Origin: Hanleya hanleyi
Lineage: Eukaryota; Mollusca; Polyplacophora; Lepidopleurida; Hanleyidae
Assembly (NCBI GenBank): GCA_036873755.1
Contig: JAVTVY010039253.1
Location: 62,001-126,000 of the forward strand
DNA: 64,000 nt
Direction of reading: 5' to 3'
Part shown: positions 46,338 through 56,575 of the stretch, piece by piece
Layout of the letters: every line of letters begins with the position of its first letter
Position numbering within the stretch: the first letter of the stretch is position 1
The notes under the pieces: generated by a model
The model's database searches: none
What the model saw: only the letters and a program-made list of their open reading frames with translations
What the model was told of the DNA's origin: nothing
Position numbers and translations under genes: made by a program

Positions 46338-47854
46338 ACGAGTAAAACCGGTAAATATCTCGTCTTGAAAGGTCCCGGTTTATCTCTATCGATTGTTGTT
46401 TCGGTTTGCTCTCGGTTTTCTCTCGAAGTAAAAGTCCATCTCGATCCCCTCGAAATAAATCGACTTGCTTCGAGAATGGAATCGAGATGCCTTCAAATGA
46501 AGAGAGATCTAGAGATCTGCAGTCGCATACTTGCTCTGACAGCGCAATTTTGATGATGTATGGAAATGTAAAAAACATCACCAACTGAATTACATAGGTT
46601 TGCTCGTTATTGTTCAGTGCAAATTATTTCGAACCTTGTTTTAGAATTTGAACCGCTTTATTAGATATGTCTACGAACTGCGAATTGTAGTAAATTCTAC
46701 AATTGTGGAATAAAATTCCATATGTTCTTCTGAAAGTATATCAGAATGGGCGGTTTTGCTTGATATTACTTATTTGATAGGATCTTGACTTGAACAATTA
46801 TTGTATGACGTCTCTTCAAAGATTTCTCCGGTTTTCAGAAATACAATGGCTTTTAAGACCACAGGAAAGGCTGGTATGCATTGGAAACTGGATAATATAA
46901 ACATAAACGAGCTATCGAAGTGTTTGAGCATTCCATATAAGCTTTTCACACTGACAACACGTGGTATTGTTGTAGTGAAATGTACATGAACGTTGATTTA
47001 AAGCCTGATTGCACTCTGAATTGGGCGCTAGTTGCTTTCATTTCCCTCTCTCTCTTCGCTGTTGTTTCAAGCCGACGATTTTCACAGACCGACTGTGGTG
47101 TGAATTATCAACACCTCTTGTTCCGATTGTCATTATTTCCGCTAACCAATACCAGACAGGCTTATATCAGAAATAAATTATATTTCAAGACAGTAATTCT
47201 CAGTAAAATGGAATCTGCAACGAATAATACAAAATTATAAAACAAATTTCACACCGAGGTTAAAACACCGGTCAAACACATAATTTTTCGGTTGAAACGA
47301 TCCATGTTTGGTTTAAACCAATTTTATGGAATAATAATAATAGCATGCTTTCATATCATTATTATTCAGATTATATCCAGTTGATGTGTCATTTATTTCG
47401 CGTTGGATATTAGTCAGATACACAATCATTGTGTGCGAAAATCATTCAATTTTATATTCTTAATTTATATAGATAAATGAAACGTTTTCTCTCTATTGAA
47501 TTCAGGTCATGGATATATCGATTAAACATAAAATAACATGAAATTCTATTTTACGCTGCGACATGCTTATACGACGATCGCCCCGCAAGATATGGTACCC
47601 GCACAGCACTGATCGCCCGAAAACTGAGAAACGACCAATTTAAGTCCAACAAAACACGGACATATACAAACCGGGACCCCCTTCGAGATTACCGATCAAT
47701 TTCGTATCCATCTCGAAAACCGGGACGTTTTGATCCAGATAGAACCGGGAGCAAACCGGGAGAAGTCGTCAGGGGTTCCGGTTCTGCCCTCCCGGTTTCA
47801 GCCGAGAAATTTCTCGATCCATCTCGAAGGCATCGAGAAAGTGCCTCGATTAAT
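46335..47854. mobile_element. Nested insertion in the LINE, CCGGTTT/TCTCGA-rich ends
   Basis: LINE coding sequence stops at AAACTGATCCGTCTT and resumes at GACGTGACCCCTTACGG. Both ends of the insert carry GGTCCCGGTTT, CGGTTTGCTC and ATCTCGA motifs in opposite orientations (46365-46500 and 47680-47850), so the ends are loosely inverted. The interior has several short frames but no recognised protein. No clear target duplication. Confidence 0.55.
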
Positions 47855-48420
47855 TGGACGTGACCCCTTACGGAAGTGACGTGCTAGAACAGCTTCTGTG
47901 GTTTAATAGAAGAATAAAATGTAAGTATATTAAGCAATGGGAGGATAGAGGGATCCGATACATAGGTGATATAATCATTATTAATGGTGAATTTTATAAT
48001 ATTATACAACTGCAAGAGATTTACAAAATACGCGGCACCTATTTAGATTTACAGGGGCTGATAGCATCAATACCAAAAGACTGGAAAATACAATTACTTC
48101 AAAATTTTAAACCTAAAGGAATGCGACCAAACTTTCCCAAAATAGTGTCTACTCTTCTTGTCCCATCGAAAGGATGCAGAATTCATGTGTGGAAACGGAA
48201 ATGGAACCAGATTTTTCTTGATCCCATTGATGCGGACACGTGGAAAAAAATATATATATTCTACCATTTACAACAACAATAGAAACAAAACTTTTTATTC
48301 AAGATTAAGCTAGTGGACAATGATAAATGCAATTTCTGTTTGAATAACTCCGAGAGTATTCTACACTTGTTTGTTGAATGTACTCACTGTGAAAGACTTT
48401 GGAGGGAATTAGGCGATTGA
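47855..48420 (+). pseudogene. LINE C-terminal domain with zinc knuckle
   Basis: The frame from 47855 (DVTPYGSDVLEQLLWFNRR) resumes the LINE protein after the nested insert. After a stop at 48280 it continues with KCNFCLNN, HLFVECTHCERLW (about 48330-48410), a CxxC...H...C knuckle typical of Tx1/L1 C-termini. Confidence 0.8.
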
Positions 48421-49019
48421 CTAACATCTTTTGACTGTCATATTGTTCTATCGTCTTTGCATATTATATTTAGCATTTTGGACGCCCCTGTTGTAATAAA
48501 TCACTTGATAATTTTGGCAAAATATTACATATATAGATGCAGTCTCGCAAACCAGGTTCCAAGTATGGTTGCTCTATTAACAATGTATCGGCAAATATTT
48601 AGAATAGAAAAAACAATTAGCACTGAATAACAACTCAGTTCATCATTTTGAAAAGAAGTGGAATTCATTGAAAATATTCTTTGAAAGAGTCTAAGGTGCT
48701 TTAGTAATATCAATTCACTACTTCGAGAACTTCCCTGCAGGATACATATTTAAGGACTATAACTTGTTTGTGTTTTTTTTTGTTTTTTGTTTTTTGTTGT
48801 TTTTTGTACATGTGTAATGTATGTACTAGTGTTTTCTTGTTCCTATGATGTGTCGATTTTAATGTATGTATCAATGTCGTAATGTTAATGTACAATACTT
48901 AAGAATGAATAAATCAATTATAAAAAAAGAATGGATAGCTAAGGATAATCATCAATCATGTCATAATCATCCATCTTTGCAGGAGAATTTTGATTCAAGT
49001 TCAATACCTGTAGGCATAC

Positions 49020-49330
49020 CTAAATTTAGTATGAAGATGTAGCAGAAATAACGAAAACTGAACCTTTCGTAATAATTCACTGCAATAGTATGCTTAAATA
49101 TATCACTGTTATAACGAATGAAGTGATATGATGCTAGTTTCATACCTTACCTGTGTCTGTTGAGATAAAGCCACAGTAACGGAAATGGATAACTGGGTCC
49201 AAAATGATAGGACATGCCATAATCAGAATAATCATACCTGTAAGAAATTTGATGTAGTTTCCAGCTTCATTCGTTGAGAATATATAGCCGAAATAAGGAA
49301 AAGTGGGCTGTTCATTAGAATTCACCTAAA
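49020..49330. repeat. ATATAGCCGAAATAACG repeat units right of LINE
   Basis: GATGTAGCAGAAATAACG, GATAAAGCCACAGTAACG and TATATAGCCGAAATAAGG occur at about 49032, 49163 and 49270. They are degenerate units with spacing of 107-131 bp. Confidence 0.5.
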
Positions 49331-49999
49331 CAACATACAATTATAACGTCCGAATTTATCTGATGCTTGTTTTATACATTTATTTCCATTTCTTTCACAG
49401 ATATAGCCACTGGGTCCTTGGTGGTTCTTCATTTTTGCCTGCTCCCGAATTTGTGATGCAGTGCACAATTTCTTGTGTAATCCTCGTGAGAATCGCTTCC
49501 GTGGCCTGCGTAATGCCAGCAGTCTGATAGCACATACTGGAACGTGGCGAATGTATACATTAAAACATGTAAGGTCTCAGATTTCTGTTCGTTCATATTT
49601 AGGAGATACCACACATCGTTCGGTGATGCTTTTATGTGTTTTTTTTATGCCATCACTCCGTTATCCCAAGGTAATTAAATAAATCACTTATTAGTAATCG
49701 GGTGGCTTAGTGAGAAAAAAGGGGATTGTGAATTTTCGGCATTTTTCAAGAGGAGAAAAACCAAAGGCTGCAAGAAAAATACCTGATATAATGAGTTTTA
49801 AATCATTTTGATGGGGATGGAATCTAGATGCGGGGAGGGTTGTTGTTACGCCGCTGTGTTACTGAAACAGTATCTATCTAAATGCCCCCGAGCAAAAAGA
49901 TCGATGACTAAATACATTTTATCATAAACTGATTGTATTTGATTATGTGTTAGACTATTACCATAATCCAAAAAGCAGACGATCTCGAGCAACTTAAAA
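49331..49999. other. No supported gene
   Basis: Short frames only, without motifs. Confidence 0.35.
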
Positions 50000-50062
50000 A
50001 TGGCGCCTCTTGGGGCAAAATAGGCGACTCTTGGGCAAATGGCGCCTCTTGGGCAAACTGCC
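50000..50062. repeat. Short tandem GGCGCCTCTTGGGCAAA
   Basis: Three degenerate units of about 20 bp at about 50002, 50025 and 50042. Confidence 0.65.
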
Positions 50063-50139
50063 CGAGTTTCATTGTGCCTGTCTACATAGCGCGGCTGGTT
50101 TGCAAATCATTTCAGGAATCATTGTTGGTTCTTGTGATA

Positions 50140-50470
50140 TTTTAGATATGCATCCCCAGTGTACGAGTTGTCACAGCGACACAGCTCACCAATTACCAAT
50201 ATACGAGTTGTCAGAGCATTTCCATCATAGCTCTCTAGATTTGTATCTAATGCCGCTTATGCCGGTGCTAGGGGCCGTGTGGTCATGTCATCCAAGTTGC
50301 CACATGAACAGGTACAATAAAAGCGTACCTGAGATACAACACATATCACGAATCGTTAGATTCTTGGTATGTGCTTTAAAATGTCAGTATGTCGGCACCT
50401 CTTCTCACTTCCCTTATTTGCGTTGTAATTCAGAATATTTGCCTGTGGGGTCATATGACTTCTTATCAGT
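50140..50470 (+). repeat. Box-hairpin repeat, copy Q1
   Basis: Direct repeats of TACGAGTTGTCA lead into TATCTAATGCCGCTTATGCC, GGTGCTAGGGGCCGTGTGG, hairpin 1 (50309-50331), GAGATAC and a second 15-bp hairpin (CACATATCACGAATC and GATTCTTGGTATGTG, 50342-50376). The sequence then ends near CACCTCTTCTCACTTCCC. Inverted copies are at 51855-52190 and 52365-52515. No protein-coding content. Confidence 0.75.
50309..50331 (+). other. 3' hairpin 1, second stem sequence
   Basis: CAGGTAC, loop AATAAAAGC, GTACCTG, then AGATAC. Two base pairs differ from the Naiad stem, and both sides have changed together. Confidence 0.75.
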
Positions 50471-51026
50471 ATGACGGTATCTTTTCCCACCCCCTTAAAG
50501 TGTTGCGTTTAATTCCAATTTTTCATTCAAAAGATCGCTAGCCATTTCCTTAATCACTGAGAGATGTTTTACAAAATTGTTCTGAAGCCAACAATAGACA
50601 TGGTGTCCACATGCAGGAATACGTGTGTCGCGCCAAGAATAACGGCATATAGTAGAGGAGATGATTCCCAAATAATTCTAGACCCATAGGTTTTCTTTAA
50701 CAACATGATGTTCAAGCTATGGGAAAGGTTATTGGGGCGATAACTCCCTCGGATATGAAAACAGTCAGGCATATCTCTCTCTGGCTTCCAAGCTGTTAGG
50801 TTATATTTGGAACACGCCAGAAAAAGTGTAAGAAATAGATGCTGACAGTGCACCTTAAAGCAAGTGACGAAATATTAAGCCAGCTTATTCAGAGCCAGGC
50901 GAAGCTATATCCAATTTTATCAGACTGTAAATTGAGTCCGTTGTTCCCAGAGTTTGAAATTCTGACAACATCGCACCCAAATATCTCTAAATGACCACTT
51001 GTAATTATGGCATGACTACGCGGTCC
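50471..51026. other. No supported gene
   Basis: Contains ATAACTCCCTCGGA at about 50740, a partial match to the 35-bp terminus of the element at 31034. Otherwise nothing recognised. Confidence 0.35.
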
Positions 51027-51032
51027 AATACC

Positions 51033-51500
51033 TATGGAAGCCGGATGCGGCCAATACTCGTCTTTTCGTTTTTTCGCCTTTGATAACGCGCGGCGCGAAA
51101 AAACGAAAAGACGAGATTGTGTCGAATTTCGCGAGATTTTGCCTTTTTCTCGTCTTTTCGTTTTCTCGTTTTCGCCGTTTGATAACGCGAAAAAACGAAA
51201 AAACGAGATCGGGTCGAATCTCGTGTTTTCGTTTTCTCTTTTTTCGCCTTTTGGTAAGGCGAGAAAACGAAAAAACGCGGCGAAACGACGAGATTTCTGG
51301 CCCTCGTTTTCTCGTGTTTTCGTCTCTCATTCTCGTGTTTTCGTGCCGCGCGTTATCGAAACACGAGAAAATGAAAAAACGAGAAAAAGGCAAAATCTCG
51401 CGAAATTCGACACAATCTCATCTTTTCGTTTTTTCGCACCTCGCGTTATCAAAGGCGAAAAAACGAAAAAAAACGAGACTGGCCGCATCCGGCTTCCATA
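51033..51500. mobile_element. 468-bp foldback element built of five hairpins, 6-bp target duplication
   Basis: The termini are a perfect 21-bp inverted pair (TATGGAAGCCGGATGCGGCC... and its inverse), flanked by AATACC on both sides (51027-51032 and 51501-51506). Inside, five consecutive hairpins use arms of TTTTCGTTTTTTCGCC and its inverse, and their loops carry TTTGATAACGCG or the inverse. A second layer pairs GATTGTGTCGAATTTCGCG (about 51115) with its inverse at about 51398. The three long open frames here (116-155 codons, K/R/F/S-rich) are artefacts of this composition. No transposase. Confidence 0.85.
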
Positions 51501-51854
51501 AATACCAGCATAATCAGAATTAAATTCGACAAGATATGACAGTTCTGCGAACCCACCAGATGGAAATTGTGAGCGAGATGTATGCCATGCATTAAGGCAG
51601 GAAGAAATGTGAAACGTTAGTACAAGTATATTTAGCATGAAAATTATTCTCCAGGATACCAATATGTTATATTCCACGCAATTAACATATAGGTCAAATG
51701 GCGAAAACTTCCATGAATGTCCGTGGAATATAATCCAAGACCCGATGCTGAATTGAGAACTGTGACATTGTTCGTGCGACTATAATCAATTGGCTTCATT
51801 GAATTTTCTTGCAAAGCTCACAGATGAACTGTAGTAGAGTTCAGTAAATCAAAG

Positions 51855-52190
51855 ATATAATTACAACACATTTTAAGGGAAGTGGGAAGAGGTGTCGACA
51901 TACTGACAGCGTCACAGGACTTCACAGTATAGACTTCCGGTTAACCTATTCTAAAGCACATTCCAAGAATCTAACGATTCTTGATATGTGTTGTATCTCA
52001 GGGACACTTTTATTGTACCTGTTCATGTGGCAACTTGGATGGTATGACCACATGGCTCCTAGCACCGGCATCAGCGGTATTAGATACAAATCTAGAGAGC
52101 TATGATGGAAATGTTCTGACAACTCTTATATTGGTAATTGGTGAGCTGTTTCGCTGTGACAACTCGTACACTGGGGATTGGTGAGCTGTA
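51855..52190 (-). repeat. Box-hairpin repeat, copy Q2, inverted
   Basis: On the minus strand it has the Q1 order. It carries about 50 extra bases (GGTTAACCGGAAGTCTATAC...) between hairpin 2 and the CACCTCTTCCCACTTCCC end. Hairpin 1 is at 51999-52021, with one mismatched pair. Confidence 0.75.
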
Positions 52191-52364
52191 TAGTCGTCAG
52201 ATGAAAATGACGGCATTTAACACAAAAGACTAGTCTGTAAGGCCCGATGTCGACCCAGCATTATCTTCCCACAAATGCCAACATATATCAAAGACCAAAA
52301 GGTCTGTACAGGGGGTGGGCCTCGGGGACGAAACGGCCACCAGCAGAATCTCGCCATATACCGG

Positions 52365-52515
52365 TAAAAATTACAACACATATAAGGGAAGTGGGAAGAG
52401 GTGCCGACATACTGACAGAGTCACATGACTTCACAGTATAGACTTCCGGTTAACCTATTCTAAAGCACATACCAAGTATCTAACGATTCGTGATATGTGT
52501 TGTATCTCAGGTACA
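52365..52515 (-). repeat. Box-hairpin repeat, copy Q3, truncated
   Basis: Minus strand: it begins inside hairpin 1 (GTGTACCTGAGATAC) and runs through hairpin 2 and the GGTTAACCGGAAGTCTATAC segment shared with Q2. Confidence 0.7.
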
Positions 52516-53539
52516 CCTTTCGGTTACACTTCAGGTATCCCGACATGGTCGTTAAGAGTTACGGAAGAATGGACGGAAGAGAAGCACGAAAATCGCGAAG
52601 ATCCTTGGGGTATAATCGACGAGGAACATATGGAGAACTTTGTGCGATGTTTGAATGGCATGATGGCACCATTGTTTTCAGCGCAAACTCATTTCATTTG
52701 CACTAATAAATCTTGATTAAAAATATAGTCTGTCACGTTAAAGTAATAGCAAAAGCGAGCAAGAGCTGAATAAATCCGTGCAAAAAGTTGTTGCACATTG
52801 GCATCGTCCGACGTTTGCTTCAGAATGGTTTGCTTTCAGTATATCTTTGTGAATTGTTTAATATACTACATATATTTGTAACTAGTTATGGAGCATGATC
52901 CATCCATCTGTCGAGTAGGTTCCGCTTGTTCTCACCATGACCGCACACACGCTGTTCGAGTCGAGGCGAATGGGGGGGGGGGGGCGGAGGGGGCACTACT
53001 CGTTAGTAATGTTTCATGACTACAGCAAAGTTCACAATTGTATAGATAAAGTTGCAACGTTGAGGCTCCCTAGTCACACCAAAATTATGAGCTTTAACAG
53101 TATCTCAGTATCGCCTAATAGTTAGCGGATTTGGAATAGCAATAGATGTGTCAAATCTGACTAAAAAACTATTTGTGTGAAGGAACCAAACATAACACAG
53201 CGTTTGGCTTCTAATAGTTTCTAATTCTAATCAGTTATCGAATATGACGGAAATTATAAACATATATTTAAGTAAACATGTATCTTCATTCAGCCGTCTG
53301 ATCAAGTATATTAATTATACACAAGAACTTTCGGATCTAGCAAATTTGTTTTGGCAATTTGAATCGGGCTGCAATATCGAAATGATTTAATTCGTGCCTG
53401 TATCAACTCCTGATCAGTGTTATAACTATGCAAAGTTCCATGCCCTTATCCCACAACGCCCAATAGTCTCATGGCCTTTTATACCATTAACTACATTCAT
53501 ACTAATAATCCGTTTTAGCTGTTCAGGAGGACCCATTTA
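52516..53539. other. No supported gene
   Basis: Contains a G-run of 12 at about 52973-52984 within a G-rich tract. No motif-bearing frames. Confidence 0.35.
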
Positions 53540-53825
53540 GACATACTTATCCGCATGTACGCAGGCACACATGAGAAAATAGCAACTAACTTACATTGGA
53601 GCAATATGCAAGAGGCGGGAAAAATTGACGAGGTCTGGAGACTAAAAAACAACCATATGACTCTACAGGAAAGCTTCTCTTGGCATCTCACATTCAGATC
53701 CGAGAATACGGTGGATTCTCGGACATAGCATTGTATCTCAGCCGTGCTTTCTTTGCAAGGGTTCATGCGGAAATTATGAAGTATCTAAACGGCCTCTAGC
53801 ACCGGCTTAAGCGGAATTAGATACT
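53540..53825 (-). repeat. Box-hairpin repeat, subfamily 2, inverted
   Basis: Minus strand: AGCTCCAGAGCTGGAG, TATCTAATTCCGCTTAAGCC, GGTGCTAGAGGCCGT, a decayed hairpin 1 (loop AAAGAAAGC), GAGATAC, then hairpin 2 (TCCGAGAA, loop TCCACCGTA, TTCTCGGA, a perfect 8 bp at 53699-53723). It matches 16183-16440 downstream. The 83-codon minus frame here lacks any motif. Confidence 0.7.
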
Positions 53826-54179
53826 CCAGCTCTGGAGCTGTGATGACAGATCAGCTCAAAGAAATAACTCATCTAATGTCGAAGGATGAGCATCGTAGAC
53901 CTCTGATGGTAAACGCCTCAACATGGGGTAAACCTGGTAAATGCAAGAATACACAGAAAAAAATAACATCCAATGGCCGACGTTTAGGTTAGATTTTCCC
54001 TTGGTTAAGAAAACAATATGAAAGATGTTAATAAAATAAAATACGAGCTACGCATCTGAATACCCCCCGGCGCTGGGCGCCAGCCATTCATAATGTATTT
54101 AATTTGAACCGTACTACTTTGAAAACATCAGGAACACCCAGCAGTCAAGTGACAAATATACAGATTATTAAAAGTTTTG

Positions 54180-55260
54180 TAATTAGAAATAGCCTCAAGG
54201 TTTCCGTCCAATCACAGAAACCGGAAGTCAGTATTTGTCTCTAGATATATCGGTGATGTATACCAAGTATCATACTGAACACTTGAATAGTATCAGAGGA
54301 TATACAGATCAATGATTTCACGTAAATTAAATATTCTGCCTTTTATTGTTAGTCTCCTGATGTATACAAATTTTTGCTTCAAACACTTGAACAGTGCCGA
54401 AGGGACAGATTTTGCATAAATTAAAATAAATTAAGTTTTCCACCTAATCAAGAAATTGGTTGTTATTAATTGTAAGTTTCTTGATGTAACGATGATGTAT
54501 ATTTGCATATGAAGCACCAAACAGTATATCAGATATTCAGATCACTAATGATTTTGAATAAATTAAAACTAGTCACCAAGAACGTTTCCGCCCAATCACA
54601 GAAAGCGGTTTTGTCATTCATTGTAAGTCCCTTGATGCATCGATGATGTGCACCAAGTTTAATATTGAACACTTCAACGTTATCAAAGATATAGATCAAT
54701 AATGATTTTGCATCAATTTAACATGGTCGCTAAGATTGCCGCCCAATCAGAGAAACCAGTTCTGTCATTCATCGTAAGTCTCTTGATGCATAGATGATGT
54801 ATACCAAATTTTACATCAAGCACTTGAACGGTATCAGAGATGGGGATCATTAATGATTTTACATAAATTGAAGATGGACGCCCATCCTTCAGGCCATTCA
54901 GAGGAACTGATGTGGCTATTCATTGCATGTCTCTGTATCGATGCTGTATATCAAGTTTCGCATAGAAGACAAATGGTATCAGAGATATACATCATTAAAG
55001 AATTGGCATAAATTAAACAGGGCCGTCAAGGTTTCCACCCAATCAGGGACACTGGTTCGGTCGTTCCTTAAAAAGTTTCTTGATGTATCGATGATGTATA
55101 CCAAGTTTCACACTGAACAGGTAAAATGTTATCCGAGATACACACGATTGGTAGTTTCGCATAAATTAAAGATGGTCACGAGAGTATGGAAGCGCACTGC
55201 AGTTTGGAGTGCCTAGGGTCAGTAGGTAACGAGAAAGCTGTGCCGGACAGACGGACGGAC
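54180..55260. repeat. 150-bp degenerate tandem repeat with GACGGACGG tail
   Basis: CCAATCACAGAAACCGG, CTTGATGTATCGATGATG, ACCAAGTTTCACAC-like and TATCAGAGATA strings recur about seven times (54207, 54588, 54741, 54889, 55038 and weaker ones), spaced mostly 143-153 bp. It ends GGACAGACGGACGGACAG. It parallels the block at 20033-21990 in layout but not in sequence. Confidence 0.7.
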
Positions 55261-55312
55261 AGACGTACATGAAGACGACAATAGCCTTCGGCCAAAATTG
55301 ACCGAGCGGTAA

Positions 55313-56575
55313 AAAATGGACTCGTCTTATAGATCGGATCATTTTAAAATTAATGAATTCACTAGAGGAAAAGGTTCATGGAAATGCAGTAATTCCCTCC
55401 TAAAGCATTTGAATTTTGCCACTCAATTTAAGAGCATGGTTTATGATATCTGAAAGGTATATGCTATCCGAGTATAGAAGTGATGTAAAATAAACAACAT
55501 TAAAAACGGAGATTTGATATTCTCGATTGATGATAAATTATGTTTGGAAGTTTTGATGCTGACAATAAGACGGGCTACCATTTCGTAATTTCATTCAAGA
55601 AAAAAGATGCGTTTCAAAGAAGATAGATTTTTGAAAGATCTACATGAATCGAAAACTATGGCTCATTACAGTTTAGCCTGATTGAAAACAAACGAAAAGA
55701 GTTGGAATCAATAAGGTTATTATATTCGATTTCGTGTCCGCTGGTTAAAGGAAGGAGAAGAACACAGGCGCTATATCTGTAAAATTGAGAGGGTGAATGT
55801 AGAAATTATAACAAAACCAAGAGATATATTAGAAGAATTTACACGAAACCAGAGAAGCATGGGACATCGGTAGTGATATAACGATCCACTAACGAACATT
55901 AATCTAGTTATAAGGGAAAATTAATTACCTGGTGCAAATGAAGAAAAAACGAAAGCCCATGTTTGGACGGCTGTTCCATAAAATTAAAAGAAAAAAATCT
56001 GGGTGGATATGTGGTGAGATCATTGAACTATGAATACGTCATGGGACTGCTTTCTACAACTCAACGACAGGGAATAATAACATGTATCCCTAAGCCGGAC
56101 AAGCAGAGACGTTATCTTCTAAATTGGCGACTGACATCTTTATTATATGTTATATACAAAATTGCTTCCGGCTGCATTTGAATTCCCACAGACGGAAAGC
56201 AATGCTGAATGAATTTATATCCGACTACCAATCTGGCTACATACCTGAGAGATTTATAGGCGATAATACTCGACATATTTATGATGTCTGAGGAGCAAAA
56301 TATTTCCGGCCTGCTTCTTCTAGTGGATTTTGAAAAAGCGTTTGACTCCATTTCTTGGTCTTTCGTTCGTTCTTAAACTTCAATTGTATCTTGGATAAAC
56401 CTGTTCACTACCAAAATTTCATCAGCAGTTATACAAAATGGATATATATCCGATTTTCACCACATATCTAGAGGCTGTAGACAGAGTGATCTGTTATTCC
56501 CGTACCTCTTTCTCATCTGTTTTGAAATATTAACCTTCCTGGTAAATAACAACAACAACAATAACAACAAAGATA
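55313..56575 (+). pseudogene. Second Tx1/L1-type LINE, decayed fragment
   Basis: Scattered blocks in order: DHFKINEFTRGKGSWKCSNS (end of the nuclease domain, compare TRGRGYWKLNNS in the other LINE), GIITCIPKPDKQ, LLNWRLTSLL, SDYQSGYIPERFIGDNTR, LLVDFEKAFDSISWSF and SRGCRQSDLLFPYLFL. Stops and frameshifts separate them. It ends near an AACAACAACAATAACAAC tract at 56552. Confidence 0.75.

Larger units (their letters stand above)
43090..48926 (+). mobile_element. Tx1/L1-type LINE, near full length, with nested insertion
   Basis: It is flanked by imperfect direct repeats: GAAGAGTGGATAGCTAGGA (43071-43089) and AAGAATGGATAGCTAAGGA (about 48927-48944). The 5' end starts CTTCCGGTTTGTGAGCCGAG. After about 480 bp of leader comes the endonuclease-RT ORF. 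No separate ORF1 with RNA-binding motifs was found. The tail ends in TCAATTATAAAAAAA. An unrelated segment of about 1.5 kb (46335-47854) interrupts the C-terminal region. Confidence 0.8.

Noticed and set aside
49461..49682. Overlapping 61-73 codon frames on both strands
   Set aside because: No motifs and no conservation elsewhere in the window.
51034..51677. Overlapping 116-155 codon frames on both strands in the foldback element
   Set aside because: All arise from the TTTTCG/CGAAAA composition, which lacks stop codons in several frames. No protein signature.
52330..52380. GGGGACGAAACGGCC resembling the right half of a hammerhead
   Set aside because: There is no CTGATGA upstream and no third stem.
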